In this document: positions 14,982-25,926 of the stretch, one piece after another | Layout of the letters: each line of letters begins with the position of its first letter | Position numbering within the stretch: position 1 is the stretch's first letter | Assembly (NCBI RefSeq): GCF_003610255.1 | Contig: NZ_RAPS01000001.1 | Span: forward strand, 5,166,001 to 5,230,000 | Direction of reading: 5' to 3' | Source of the DNA: Streptomyces sp. TLI_171 | Lineage (GTDB): Bacteria; Actinomycetota; Actinomycetes; Streptomycetales; Streptomycetaceae | DNA: 64,000 bases | Notes under the pieces: model-generated | Seen by the model: the letters and a program-made list of their open reading frames with translations, nothing else | Database searches by the model: none | Told to the model about the DNA's origin: nothing | Made by a program: the position numbers and the translations under genes

Positions 14982-17414
14982 GTGACGAGCACCGACCCCG
15001 CCGACTACGGCTACCCGGCCGAGCGCGCCCGCCTGCTGGCCGACCCGGTCATCGCCGGCCCCGAGCGGCGGGCCGCGCTGGCCCGGCTCACCGACCACTG
15101 GCTGGCCGGGCTGTACCGGGCGGCCGGCGCCCCCGCCCGGACCGCGCTGGTCGCCGTCGGCGGCTACGGGCGGGCCGAACTCTCCCCGCGCAGCGACCTG
15201 GACGTGCTGCTGCTGCACGAGGGCCCGCTCGCCGCCGAGGCGGCCGAGCGCATCTGGTACCCCGTCTGGGACAGCGGCGTCTCGCTCGACCACGCCGTCC
15301 GCACCCCCGGCGAGGCCCGCGCGGTCGCCGCCGAGGACCTCAAGGCCCAGCTCGGCCTGCTCGACGCCCGCCACCTCGCCGGCGACCCGCAGCTCACCGC
15401 CGACCTGCGTTCCGCCGTGCTCGCCGACTGGCGGGCCGCCGCCCCCGAGCGGCTCCCCGAACTGCACGCCCTCGGCCAGAGCCGGGCCGAGCGCCACGGC
15501 GAGCTGTCCTTCCTGCTGGAACCCGACCTGAAAGAGGCCCGCGGCGGCCTGCGCGACGTGGTCGCGCTCAACGCCGTCGCCGCCACCTGGCTGGCCGACG
15601 CCCCCCGGGACGGCCTGGAGGCCGCCGCCCGCACCCTCGCCGACGTCCGCGACGCGCTGCACCTGACCACCGGCCGGGCCACCGAGCGGCTCAGCCTGCA
15701 GGACCAGGACCAGGTCGCCGAACGGCTCCGGGTGCTCGACGCCGACACCCTGCTGCGGCAGGTCTACCAGGCCGCCCGCACCGTCGCGTACGCCTCCGAC
15801 GTCACCTGGCGCGCGGTCGAGCGGGTGCTCGCCGCCCGCAGCCGCCCGGCCCGCCGGGCCACCCGGTTCGGTTTCCCGTTCAACGGCGCCCGGCGGGCCC
15901 CGGTCGGATCCGCCGCGCCCGAGCGCCGCCCGCTCGCCGAGGGCGTGGTCGAACTGGACGGCGAGGCGGTCCTCGCCCAGGCCGCCCGGCCCGCCACCGA
16001 CCCCGTGCTGCCGCTGCGGGCCGCCGCCGCGGCCGCCCAGGCCGGGCTCACCGTCTCCTACGCCACGGTGCGCCGGCTGGCCGCCGAGACCAGGCCGCTG
16101 CCGGTGCCCTGGCCCGACGAGGCCCGCGCCCAGCTGGTCACCCTGCTCGGCGCCGGCGAGGCCTGCCTGCCGGTCTGGGAGGCGCTGGAGGCCGAGGGGC
16201 TGATCAGCCGGATGCTGCCGGACTGGGAGCGGGTCCGCTGCCGGCCGCAGCGCAACGCCGTGCACCGCTGGACCGTCGACCGGCACCTGATCGAGACCGC
16301 CGTCAAGGCCGCCGCGATGACCCGCCGCACCGCCCGCCCGGACCTGCTGCTGGTCGCCGCGCTGCTGCACGACCTGGGCAAGGGCTGGCCCGGCGACCAC
16401 TCCGAGGCCGGCGAGGTGATCGTCCGGGACGTCGCCGTCCGGATGGGCTTCGACAAGCAGGACACCGACACCCTGGCGCTGCTGGTCCGCCACCACCTGA
16501 CGCTGATCGACACCGCCACCCGCCGCGACCCCGACGACCCCGCCACCGCCGACCTGATCGCCAAGACCGTCGGCACCCAGACCCACCTGGAGCTGCTGCA
16601 CGCCCTCACCGAGGCCGACGCCACCGCCACCGGCCCCGCCGCCTGGTCGAGCTGGCGGGCCTCGCTGGTGGCCCAGTTGGTCGCCCGCACCGCCGCCCGG
16701 CTGGCCGGCGAGCACCGGCCGCCCGCCGCCGACGCCGACCCGACCGCCGACCAGGAGCGGCTGGCCGTCGAGGCCGCCCGCACCGGCGCGCCCGCGCTGG
16801 CGTTCACCGCGCACGCCGAGCCCGCCGTCGACGGCGGCACCGAGCCCATGGGCGTCGAGCTCACCCTCGCCATCCCGGACCGCCCGGGCCTGCTCGGCAC
16901 CGTGGCCGGCGTGCTCGCCGTGCACCGGCTGGCCGTCCGCAAGGCCGGCCTGCGGGAACTCGATCCGGTCGGCGCCGGCCCCGTGCTGCTGCTGTCCTGG
17001 ACGGTGGCCGCCGAGTACGGCGACCTGCCCGACGCCGCCCGGCTCCGCGCCGACCTGCGGCGCGCCCTGGACGGTTCGCTGGACGTCACCCGCAAGCTCG
17101 CCGAACGGGACGCCGCCGCACCCCGCCGGCGCGGCATCAGCACCCCGCCGCCGGTGGTCGCCGTCGCCCCCGGCGCGGCCTCGCAGTACGCCACCGTGCT
17201 GGAGGTCCGCGCGCACGACGCCCCCGGCCTGCTGCACCGGATCGGGCGGGCGCTGGACGCGGCCGGCGTCCGGGTCCGCACGGCGCACGTCTCCACCCTC
17301 GGGGCGGAGGCGGTGGACGCCTTCTACCTCACCTCCAGCGACGGCCGGCCGCTCGAACCGGGCCGCGCCGAGGAGGTCGCGAAGGCCGTGCAGGCGGCCC
17401 TGGAAGCCCACTGA
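14982..17414 (+). CDS. glnD: PII nucleotidyltransferase GlnD
   Basis: 810 residues, GTG start. The enzyme modifies and demodifies GlnK in response to glutamine; in S. coelicolor GlnD acts as an adenylyltransferase. Nucleotidyltransferase motif GGYGRAELSPRSDLD (60-74), substrate-binding region LKEARGGLRDVVALN, HD demodification domain LLHDLGKG (461-468), and two C-terminal ACT domains for glutamine sensing (about 622-700 starting ELTLAIPDRPGLLG, and about 735-805 including VRAHDAPGLLHRIG). It is the third gene of the nitrogen operon. Confidence 0.95.
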   Translation: MTSTDPADYGYPAERARLLADPVIAGPERRAALARLTDHWLAGLYRAAGAPARTALVAVGGYGRAELSPRSDLDVLLLHEGPLAAEAAERIWYPVWDSGVSLDHAVRTPGEARAVAAEDLKAQLGLLDARHLAGDPQLTADLRSAVLADWRAAAPERLPELHALGQSRAERHGELSFLLEPDLKEARGGLRDVVALNAVAATWLADAPRDGLEAAARTLADVRDALHLTTGRATERLSLQDQDQVAERLRVLDADTLLRQVYQAARTVAYASDVTWRAVERVLAARSRPARRATRFGFPFNGARRAPVGSAAPERRPLAEGVVELDGEAVLAQAARPATDPVLPLRAAAAAAQAGLTVSYATVRRLAAETRPLPVPWPDEARAQLVTLLGAGEACLPVWEALEAEGLISRMLPDWERVRCRPQRNAVHRWTVDRHLIETAVKAAAMTRRTARPDLLLVAALLHDLGKGWPGDHSEAGEVIVRDVAVRMGFDKQDTDTLALLVRHHLTLIDTATRRDPDDPATADLIAKTVGTQTHLELLHALTEADATATGPAAWSSWRASLVAQLVARTAARLAGEHRPPAADADPTADQERLAVEAARTGAPALAFTAHAEPAVDGGTEPMGVELTLAIPDRPGLLGTVAGVLAVHRLAVRKAGLRELDPVGAGPVLLLSWTVAAEYGDLPDAARLRADLRRALDGSLDVTRKLAERDAAAPRRRGISTPPPVVAVAPGAASQYATVLEVRAHDAPGLLHRIGRALDAAGVRVRTAHVSTLGAEAVDAFYLTSSDGRPLEPGRAEEVAKAVQAALEAH

Positions 17415-17540
17415 CCGCGGGCCCGCAGGCGGCCCGGAAGCCCGTTGACGCAGGGGCGCAGACCGTCCACCGGGCGTACGGCTACCCTTGGGGGCGACGA
17501 CAGTACCCGTACTCGATGCCGCAAGGGACCCGCGACCGAC

Positions 17541-19091
17541 GTGTTCGACACTCTCTCCGACCGCCTCGCAGCGACGTTCAAGAACCTCCGGGGCAAGGGC
17601 CGCCTCAGTGAGGCGGACATCGACGCCACCACGCGCGAGATCCGGATCGCCCTGCTGGAGGCGGACGTCGCGCTGCCCGTGGTCCGGGCGTTCATCAAGC
17701 AGATCAAGGACCGGGCGCTCGGCTCCGAGGTCTCCGGGGCGCTGAACCCCGCCCAGCAGATCATCAAGATCGTCAACGAGGAGCTCATCAGCATCCTCGG
17801 CGGCGAGACCCGCCGGCTCCGGTACGCGAAGACCGGGCCGACCGTGATCATGCTCGCCGGCCTCCAGGGCGCGGGCAAGACCACCCTCGCCGGCAAGCTC
17901 GGCCACTGGCTCAAGTCCCAGAAGCACACCCCGCTGCTGGTCGCCTGCGACCTCCAGCGCCCCAACGCCGTCACCCAGCTCGGCGTCGTCGCGGAGCGCG
18001 CCGGCGTCGCCTTCTACGGTCCGCAGCCCGGCAACGGCGTCGGCGACCCGGTGCAGGTCGCCCGCGACTCCATCGAGTACGCCAAGCAGAAGCAGTACGA
18101 CGTGGTCATCGTCGACACCGCGGGCCGCCTCGGCATCGACGCCGAACTGATGCAGCAGGCCGCGGACATCCGCGCCGCGGTCGACCCGGACGAGGTCCTC
18201 TTCGTGGTCGACGCGATGGTCGGCCAGGACGCCGTCACCACCGCGCAGGCCTTCCTCGAAGGCGTCGACTTCACCGGCGTCGTGCTCTCCAAGCTCGACG
18301 GCGACGCCCGCGGCGGCGCCGCGCTCTCGGTCGCGCACGTGACCGGCCGTCAGATCATGTTCGCCTCCAACGGCGAGAAGGTCGACGACTTCGACGCCTT
18401 CCACCCCGACCGGATGGCCTCGCGCATCCTCGGCATGGGCGACGTCCTCTCGCTGATCGAGAAGGCCGAGCAGACCTTCTCGCAGGCCGAGGCCGAGAAG
18501 ATGGCCGCCAAGCTGCAGGGCGGCGGCAAGGACTTCACGCTCGACGACTTCCTGTCGCAGCTGGAGCAGGTCCAGAAGATGGGCTCGATCTCCAAGCTGC
18601 TCGGCATGCTCCCCGGCATGGGCCAGATCCGGGACCAGATCAACAACATCGACGACAAGGACGTCAACCGCGTCGGCGCGATCATCAAGTCGATGACGCC
18701 GGCCGAGCGGTCCGACCCGAAGCTCATCAACGGCTCGCGCCGCCTGCGCATCGCCAAGGGCTCCGGCGTCCAGGTCGGCGAGGTCTCCAGCCTGGTGGAG
18801 CGGTTCTTCGAGGCCCGCAAGATGATGTCGGCGATGGCCTCCGGCAAGGGCATCCCCGGCATGCCGGGCATCCCCGGGATGGGCGGCGGCGGCAAGCGCA
18901 CCGGCAAGAAGGCCCCGGTCGCCAAGGGCAAGCGCAAGAGCGGCAACCCGCTCAAGCGCGCGCAGGAGGAGGCCGCGGCCGCCGAGCGCAAGGCCCTCGG
19001 GCCGGCCCAGCCGGGCGGCGCGTTCGGCGTCCAGCCGGGCCAGGGTCCGGCCGACTTCGAACTCCCCAAGGAGTTCAAGGACCTGCTCTGA
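17541..19091 (+). CDS. ffh: Signal recognition particle protein Ffh
   Basis: 516 residues from the GTG at 17541. It is the GTPase subunit of the SRP that binds signal sequences and 4.5S RNA. N domain at the start (FDTLSDRLAATFKNLRGKG), G domain with GLQGAGKTT (107-115) and DTAGR followed by LGIDAELM, then the Met-rich M domain (MGSISKLLGMLPGMGQI; MMSAMASGKGIPGMPGIPGM) and a Lys-rich tail. A strong hairpin with TTTT ends the transcript. It acts with FtsY (9167) and the signal peptidases at 28-32 kb. Confidence 0.97.
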   Translation: MFDTLSDRLAATFKNLRGKGRLSEADIDATTREIRIALLEADVALPVVRAFIKQIKDRALGSEVSGALNPAQQIIKIVNEELISILGGETRRLRYAKTGPTVIMLAGLQGAGKTTLAGKLGHWLKSQKHTPLLVACDLQRPNAVTQLGVVAERAGVAFYGPQPGNGVGDPVQVARDSIEYAKQKQYDVVIVDTAGRLGIDAELMQQAADIRAAVDPDEVLFVVDAMVGQDAVTTAQAFLEGVDFTGVVLSKLDGDARGGAALSVAHVTGRQIMFASNGEKVDDFDAFHPDRMASRILGMGDVLSLIEKAEQTFSQAEAEKMAAKLQGGGKDFTLDDFLSQLEQVQKMGSISKLLGMLPGMGQIRDQINNIDDKDVNRVGAIIKSMTPAERSDPKLINGSRRLRIAKGSGVQVGEVSSLVERFFEARKMMSAMASGKGIPGMPGIPGMGGGGKRTGKKAPVAKGKRKSGNPLKRAQEEAAAAERKALGPAQPGGAFGVQPGQGPADFELPKEFKDLL

Positions 19092-19103
19092 CCGAGCGGC
19101 TTC

Positions 19104-19142
19104 CGGGGGCGCGTGGGGGTCACCCCCACGCGCCCCCGTTTT
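19104..19142 (+). terminator. Intrinsic terminator of ffh
   Basis: A perfect 16-bp stem (19104-19119 with 19123-19138) with a 3-nt loop, followed directly by TTTT. It is the most canonical rho-independent terminator in the window. Confidence 0.9.
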
Positions 19143-19158
19143 CGCGCCCCTTTGCGTC

Positions 19159-19695
19159 ATGATGGTCCGCATGCGTGTGACGATCCGAGCCCCCCGCCCC
19201 GACGATGTCGTCCCCTACGCCGAGACGGTGCGCCGGTCGGCGTCGCACATCGGGCGGTGGAACCCGGTGGAGCCGGACGGGCTGCCGGACCTGTTGAGCC
19301 GTCAGGGGGCGGGCCTGCGGACGTTCCTGATCGTGGACGAGGAGACCGGCGGCCTGGTCGGCAAGTGCAACGTGGCGAACATCGTGATGGCGCGGTTCTG
19401 CAACGGCGTGCTGGGCTACGACTCGTACGTGCCGTTCGTGGGGACGGGCCGGATGACGGAGGGCATGCGGCTGGTGGTGGAGCGCTGCTTCACGCCGTCG
19501 GCGCTGGGCGGTCTGGGGCTGCACCGGCTGGAGATCAACGTGCAGCCGGACAACGAGCGCTCGATGGCGCTGGCGCGGCGGCTGGGCTTCCGGCACGAGG
19601 GGTTCACGCCGCGGATGCTGTTCCTGCAGGACGCGTGGCGTGACCACGAGCGTTTCGCGTTGACGGCGGAGGAGTGGCCGACGCCGGTGGGCTGA
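19159..19695 (+). CDS. GNAT family N-acetyltransferase, RimJ-like
   Basis: 178 residues. The GNAT fold resembles ribosomal-protein/alanine acetyltransferases: substrate-side segment RRSASHIGRWNPVEPDG, central strand FLIVDEETGGLVGKCNVANI, and the acetyl-CoA region with LHRLEINVQPDNERSMALAR and LGFRHEGF. The substrate is unknown. ATG codons at 19159, 19162 and 19171 are all possible starts; none has a good ribosome binding site. It stands alone after the ffh terminator. Confidence 0.85.
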   Translation: MMVRMRVTIRAPRPDDVVPYAETVRRSASHIGRWNPVEPDGLPDLLSRQGAGLRTFLIVDEETGGLVGKCNVANIVMARFCNGVLGYDSYVPFVGTGRMTEGMRLVVERCFTPSALGGLGLHRLEINVQPDNERSMALARRLGFRHEGFTPRMLFLQDAWRDHERFALTAEEWPTPVG

Positions 19696-19738
19696 GCCGC
19701 CAGCGGCGTTGCGTGCCGGTCGACGCCGGTGATGTCCG

Positions 19739-19744
19739 TATTGT
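19739..19744 (+). promoter_or_regulatory. -10 hexamer TATTGT for the ftsH-like gene
   Basis: TATTGT ends seven bases before the GTG at 19752, with no Shine-Dalgarno sequence. It is consistent with leaderless transcription that begins inside the end of the acetyltransferase region. Confidence 0.4.
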
Positions 19745-19751
19745 CCGACAG

Positions 19752-21656
<1,905 letters not shown>

Positions 21657-21690
21657 CGGCCGCGCCGCCGTCCTGGCGCCCGAGACGCCG

Positions 21691-22497
21691 TCAGACGCGC
21701 GGCTTCACGCCGACCGCCCAGCGGAACACGTTCACCATCCGCACCGAGCCGTCCGGGCGCAGGTACGGGTGCAGCGCCTCCTCCAGCTCCTTGGTCACCA
21801 GCGCCGTCCCGGCCTGCTGCTCGGCCCGGTCGAACAGGCCGGTGGAGAGCAGACCGCGGACCGCCGAGTCCAGGCCCGCGTAGGCGAACGGGCAGGTCAC
21901 CCGGCCGCTGCCGGACGGCCGGACACCGGAGGAGGCGAGCAGCGCCTCCAGCGCGCCCGGGCCGGCGGTCGAGAACGGGTCCGGCGCGCCGGGCGGGGCG
22001 TGCCGGCGGGCCACGTCCAGGACGACGGCGCTCTCGCACTGCTCCGCCGGACCCCAGCCCGCCACCACCAGGTGTCCGCCGGGCAGCGTGCGCTCCGCCG
22101 ACCAGGCGACCAGCGCGGGCACCGGCGGCTGCTCGAAAACCGTCACCAGGGAGTGCGCCGGGCGGGGGACGGGGTGCGCCGAACGGGCGAGGGTCCCGCA
22201 GGGTCCGACCTGCAGTCCGCGGGCCGCCGCGAACTCCCGCAGCGCGCCGTCCGCCTCCACCCCCGCGACCTGTGCGCCGCGCCCCTGGGCGAGCAGCAGC
22301 GCCAGCCCGGAGCGGCAGCCGACTCCCAGCAGGCTGGTGGCCGCGCCGACCTCCAACTGCCGGTAAACGTCCTGGTAGAGGGGGACGAGCATGCGCTCCT
22401 GGATCTCCGCCCAGTCCCGCGCCCGACCGCGCCGCTCCGCCGGACCGTCCGTCCGGACCCGGTCCACGGTGCTGCCGGTCACCTGCGCTGAAGCCAT
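21691..22497 (-). CDS. SAM-dependent methyltransferase-like protein
   Basis: 268 residues, ATG at 22497 with GGGAGG six to seven bases upstream. The class I methyltransferase nucleotide-binding motif is LLGVGCRSGLALLLAQG, followed by an acidic residue at the end of strand 2 (VAGVEADGAL). Later strands read LVTVFEQPPVPAL and GGHLVVAGWGPAEQC. The C-terminal half is helical and ends FRWAVGVKPRV. The substrate is unknown. Homologues are common in streptomycetes next to proS. Convergent with ftsH, divergent from proS. Confidence 0.8.
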   Translation of the reverse strand: MASAQVTGSTVDRVRTDGPAERRGRARDWAEIQERMLVPLYQDVYRQLEVGAATSLLGVGCRSGLALLLAQGRGAQVAGVEADGALREFAAARGLQVGPCGTLARSAHPVPRPAHSLVTVFEQPPVPALVAWSAERTLPGGHLVVAGWGPAEQCESAVVLDVARRHAPPGAPDPFSTAGPGALEALLASSGVRPSGSGRVTCPFAYAGLDSAVRGLLSTGLFDRAEQQAGTALVTKELEEALHPYLRPDGSVRMVNVFRWAVGVKPRV

Positions 22498-22702
22498 CGC
22501 GGCCTCCCAATCGGTCCTCGGAATCGGCTGCGGCTCCCGCAGCCCGGCCCCCCGGCCCCTCTCCCAGCGAACAGCGGGTCGCCCTCGCCGTCCAGAGGGG
22601 TGCGAGCAGGTATCCGTGCGCCGCAGGTGTGCGCCCCGGGGTGTGCGCGGGCGCGGCGCAGTCCGGCCGGTGCGGCCGGAAGGTTTGGGTCGGTGAAACG
22701 GA

Positions 22703-22733
22703 TTCACGGTCCGCCCCCGGCTCCCCGTACCAT
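22703..22733 (+). promoter_or_regulatory. Candidate promoter TTCACG-N19-TACCAT for proS
   Basis: The -10 TACCAT (22728-22733) ends seven bases before the proS ATG, implying a leaderless mRNA and leaving no room for a T-box leader. The 19-bp spacing to TTCACG is slightly long. Confidence 0.45.
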
Positions 22734-22740
22734 TCGGCCC

Positions 22741-24153
22741 ATGGCTAAGGCACCCGTTCTCACTCCCCAGGCGGAAGACTTCCCCCGCTGGTACCAGGAC
22801 CTCATCAACAAGGCAGAGCTGGCCGACAACGGTCCGGTGCGGGGCACCATGGTCATCCGACCGTACGGCTACGGCCTGTGGGAGCGGATGCAGCAGGAGA
22901 TGGACGCGCGGATCAAGAAGGCCGGCGCGCAGAACGCCTACTTCCCGATGTTCATCCCGCAGTCCTACCTGACCAAGGAGGCCGAGCACGTCGAGGGCTT
23001 CGCCCCCGAGCTCGCGGTGGTCACCCACGGCGGCGGCAAGGAGCTCGAGGAGCCGGTCGTCGTCCGGCCCACCTCCGAGACCATCATCAACGAGTACTTC
23101 TCCAAGTGGGTGCAGAGCCACCGGGACCTCCCGCTGCTCATCAACCAGTGGGCCAACGTGGTCCGCTGGGAGCTGCGCCCGCGCGTCTTCCTGCGCACCA
23201 CCGAGTTCCTCTGGCAGGAGGGCCACACCGCCCACGCCACGTACGAGGACGCCCGCGACTACGCCTCGCTGATCCACACGGACGTCTACGGCGACTTCAT
23301 GACCAACATCCTCGGCATCGACGTGGTGCTCGGCCGCAAGACCGCCCGGGAGCGCTTCGCCGGCGCCATCAACACCCTGACGCTCGAAGGCATGATGGGC
23401 GACGGCAAGGCGCTGCAGATGGGGACCAGCCACGAGCTGGGCCAGAACTTCGCCAAGGCGTTCAACACCACGTACCAGCTGCAGGGCGCCGAGCGCGAGT
23501 TCGTCTGGCAGACCTCCTGGGGCGTCTCCACCCGCATGGTCGGCGGCCTGATCATGTCACACGGCGACGACAACGGCCTGCGGGTGCCGCCGCGCCTCGC
23601 CGCCGTCCAGGCCGTGGTGCTGGCCATCAAGGGCGACGACGCCGTGCTGGCCAAGGTCCGCGAGATCGGCGCCGCGCTGGAGGCGGCGGGCGTGCGGGTG
23701 GTCGTCGACGACCGCACCGACACCCCGTTCGGCCGCCGCGCCGTCGACTGGGAGCTCAAGGGCGTCCCGCTGCGCATCGAGGTCGGCCCGCGCGACCTGG
23801 AGGCCGGAACCGCGATGCTGGTCCGCCGGATCGCCGGCGGCAAGGAGCCGGTCTCGGTCGACTCCCTGGCCGCGATCGTCCCCGGCATCCTGGAGGAGGA
23901 CCAGGCGCAGTTGCTCCGCGAGTCCCGCGAGCGCCGCGAGTCCCGCACCGTCGACGTCAAGACCGTCGACGAGGCCGTCGAGGCCGCCGCCACCGGCTGG
24001 GGCCGGATCTCCTGGGCCGAGCTCGGTCCGGAGGGCGAGGCGAAGTTGGCCGAGCAGGGCGTGTCGGTGCGCTGCATCGTCGCTGCGGACGGCACCGTGC
24101 CGGCCGCCGACGACCAGGCGGGCAACCTCGCCCTGGTCGCCCGCGCGTACTGA
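22741..24153 (+). CDS. proS: Prolyl-tRNA synthetase, short (archaeal/eukaryotic-like) form
   Basis: 470 residues. Charges tRNA-Pro in the cytoplasm. The length and sequence (QAEDFPRWYQDLINKAELAD start; VRPTSETIINEYFSKWVQSH; RTTEFLWQEGHTAHATYEDA motif 2; SWGVSTRMVGGLIMSHGDD motif 3; C-terminal anticodon domain and Tyr end) identify the ProS type 3/archaeal-like class without the bacterial INS editing insertion. The ATG at 22741 is chosen because it matches the family N-terminus and follows a -10. A hairpin terminator follows the stop. Confidence 0.95.
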   Translation: MAKAPVLTPQAEDFPRWYQDLINKAELADNGPVRGTMVIRPYGYGLWERMQQEMDARIKKAGAQNAYFPMFIPQSYLTKEAEHVEGFAPELAVVTHGGGKELEEPVVVRPTSETIINEYFSKWVQSHRDLPLLINQWANVVRWELRPRVFLRTTEFLWQEGHTAHATYEDARDYASLIHTDVYGDFMTNILGIDVVLGRKTARERFAGAINTLTLEGMMGDGKALQMGTSHELGQNFAKAFNTTYQLQGAEREFVWQTSWGVSTRMVGGLIMSHGDDNGLRVPPRLAAVQAVVLAIKGDDAVLAKVREIGAALEAAGVRVVVDDRTDTPFGRRAVDWELKGVPLRIEVGPRDLEAGTAMLVRRIAGGKEPVSVDSLAAIVPGILEEDQAQLLRESRERRESRTVDVKTVDEAVEAAATGWGRISWAELGPEGEAKLAEQGVSVRCIVAADGTVPAADDQAGNLALVARAY

Positions 24154-24233
24154 TCCTTCGGGTCCGACCCGTCCCCGGGCCCGCCCCGGGGGCCCCGCGC
24201 GCCCCGACTGCCCGCCGTGAGCTGCGCGGTCCG

Positions 24234-24263
24234 CGGGGGTTCCGGACAATTTCGGAACCCCCG
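24234..24263 (+). terminator. Terminator after proS
   Basis: An 11-bp perfect stem, CGGGGGTTCCG with CGGAACCCCCG, and an 8-nt AT-rich loop. No T-tract. Confidence 0.6.
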
Positions 24264-24333
24264 TTCGCGTACTGGCAGTTGAGACTACTGACCAGTCAAC
24301 TCCCCGAGGTAGTCGACAAGCGGTACGGTATAC

Positions 24334-24372
24334 GGCCCGTGGCCCTGTCAATTTTCGGACAGGTCGCGGGCC
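24334..24372. other. Long hairpin upstream of the zincin-like gene
   Basis: GGCCCG ... CCTGTC pairs with GACAGG ... CGGGCC around the 8-nt loop AATTTTCG, with an internal mismatch. It may be a terminator, an RNA structure or an operator. Confidence 0.4.
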
Positions 24373-24575
24373 GTCCGCCGTGGGGATGTTGGGCTCCGCG
24401 ACGGGTGCCGAGCGCCCGGCGAAACCCGCCGGGTCCATACGTGCAGGGGGTTGGTCTTGCGTCAGTCCGGAGCCGCGCAAATCGCGCGCGGAAGTGCATT
24501 CCTGAGAGTCCGCTGGGAATTCCCGAACAATGGAACCCGGCGGAACATCGGCTCTCACCGCATCGTTGGTACAGC

Positions 24576-25154
24576 GTGAGCACGACACAGCCCCTCGTCC
24601 TCGCGGCCGAACTGGCCGCCGCCTGGAGTGACATCCAGGCCCACCACCGGGACCTGCCCGACCTGGCGTCTCCCGAGGCGCTGATCGGCGAGTCCTCGTC
24701 GGCCTGCGGCACCCAGCTCAATTTCGAGCGCCTGCTGCACGAGGCCGCCCACGGCCTGGCCGCCGCCCGGGAGATCCGCGACACCTCGCGGGCCGGCCGC
24801 TACCACAACCGCCGCTTCCTGCTGCTCGCCTCCGAGTTGGGCCTGGCCCACCCGGTCGAGCCGCACGCCAGCAGCGGCTTCTCGCAGGTGACGATGGGTC
24901 ACGAGACCCGCGAGCGCTACGTCGAGACCATCGATCGGCTCGACCGCGCGCTCGGTGCGCACCAGCTCGCCGTGGCCGGCGAGGGCAACCACCGGGCGTT
25001 CCGCGGACCGGCCGCCCGGCACGGCTCCTCGGGTGGCGGCGTCCGGGTCAAGGCGGTGTGCGGCTGCGGTCGCAACGTGCGCGTCGTCCCGTCCGTGCTG
25101 GCCCAGGCCTCGATCGTCTGCGGCGCCTGCCAGCAACCGTTCAAGATCGCCTGA
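24576..25154 (+). CDS. Putative zincin-like (HEAAH) protein with C-terminal Cys4 zinc ribbon
   Basis: 192 residues, GTG start without a Shine-Dalgarno sequence. Residues about 48-56 contain LLHEAAHGLA, a match to the HExxH metal-binding motif of zincins. The C-terminus carries CGCGRNVRV ... CGACQQPFKIA, two Cys pairs as in a zinc ribbon. Together these resemble SprT-like/minimal metallopeptidase architecture, but overall family membership is not certain. The middle segment (DTSRAGRYHNRRFLLLASEL) is highly polar. It precedes the rpsP operon and has its own terminator. Target or partner unknown. Confidence 0.6.
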   Translation: MSTTQPLVLAAELAAAWSDIQAHHRDLPDLASPEALIGESSSACGTQLNFERLLHEAAHGLAAAREIRDTSRAGRYHNRRFLLLASELGLAHPVEPHASSGFSQVTMGHETRERYVETIDRLDRALGAHQLAVAGEGNHRAFRGPAARHGSSGGGVRVKAVCGCGRNVRVVPSVLAQASIVCGACQQPFKIA

Positions 25155-25495
25155 ACCGGGCCGCGGGCGGGGTGCCCGCGACCCGGCCGGGACTGTCGGC
25201 CGGCCCGATCCGGGGCGGGACGGCCGGCGCCAATCGGCCTCCCCAACCTCGCTGTGGAGTGCCGCTGTTGCCCGGGCCGACCGGCCCGACGACGCCCGAA
25301 GGTCCTGCCGTGCCGTGCGGGGGCGCGGTCCGGGGGGACCTCTGCGGTGTGGCAGAATGGATGGCTGAGTACTCGGCAGCCTAGACAGGACCCTCTCTCC
25401 TAACGGCTGGCGTGTCCCTTGAACGGCACCTCGCGCCGCAGCCCCACGCGGCGGAGCGCTGCTCACCCACGTCAAAACCAGGAGAATCCACACCC
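25155..25495. other. rpsP upstream region
   Basis: 341 bp without a gene. It starts with a terminator hairpin (25156-25186). The best promoter element is CAGAAT at 25353-25358, which would give a leader of about 130 nt ending with AGGAGA (25480-25485) before rpsP. No known riboswitch recognised. Confidence 0.45.
25156..25186 (+). terminator. Terminator after the zincin-like gene
   Basis: CCGGG ... CGCGGGC pairs with GCCCGCG ... CCCGG around GGGGT, with a small bulge. Confidence 0.55.
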
Positions 25496-25924
25496 GTGGC
25501 CGTCAAGATCAAGCTGAAGCGTCTGGGCAAGATCCGCTCCCCGCACTACCGCATCGTCGTCGCCGACTCGCGCACCAAGCGTGACGGCCGCGCGATCGAG
25601 GAGATCGGCATCTACCAGCCGACCTACAACCCCTCCAAGATCGAGGTCGACAGCGACCGCGCCCAGTACTGGCTGTCCGTCGGCGCCCAGCCGACCGAGC
25701 CGGTGCTCGCGATCCTCAAGCTGACCGGCGACTGGCAGAAGTTCAAGGGCCTGCCGGCTCCGGCCCCGCTGAAGGTCGCGGAGCCCAAGGTCGAGGACTT
25801 CTCGCACCTGTTCGCGAAGGCCGTCGCCGGCTTCGAGGACGCCACCACCGGTGTCGCCATCACCCCGAAGGCCAAGAAGTCGGACAAGGCTGACGAGGCC
25901 GAGGCCGCTTCCACCGAGGCCTGA
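25496..25924 (+). CDS. rpsP: 30S ribosomal protein S16
   Basis: 142 residues, GTG start preceded by AGGAGA. Hallmark N-terminus VAVKIKLKRLGKIRSPHYR and the conserved DSRTKRDGRAIEEIGIYQP. The actinobacterial form has an Ala/Lys/Glu-rich C-terminal tail. First gene of the classic rpsP-KH-rimM-trmD-rplS cluster. Confidence 0.97.
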   Translation: MAVKIKLKRLGKIRSPHYRIVVADSRTKRDGRAIEEIGIYQPTYNPSKIEVDSDRAQYWLSVGAQPTEPVLAILKLTGDWQKFKGLPAPAPLKVAEPKVEDFSHLFAKAVAGFEDATTGVAITPKAKKSDKADEAEAASTEA

Positions 25925-25926
25925 GC

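Larger units (their letters stand above)
24154..24575. other. Structured gene-free interval between proS and the zincin-like gene
   Basis: 422 bp, no gene. Contains the proS terminator (24234-24263), an imperfect dyad around 24278-24302 with inner TGAC-CA-GTCA, a long hairpin (24334-24372) and a perfect GGGAATTCCC palindrome (24515-24524). It is unusually AT-containing for this genome around 24240-24360. Dense dyads suggest regulation of the downstream gene. Confidence 0.5.

Noticed and set aside
14463..19172. 1569-codon minus-strand open frame opposite glnD and ffh
   Set aside because: Antisense shadow of two well-conserved genes; low-complexity Gly/Ala/Arg/Gln composition typical of reading the wrong strand of GC-rich DNA.
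22600..22740. T-box or other leader for proS
   Set aside because: The -10 TACCAT leaves almost no untranslated leader and no T-box specifier structure was found.
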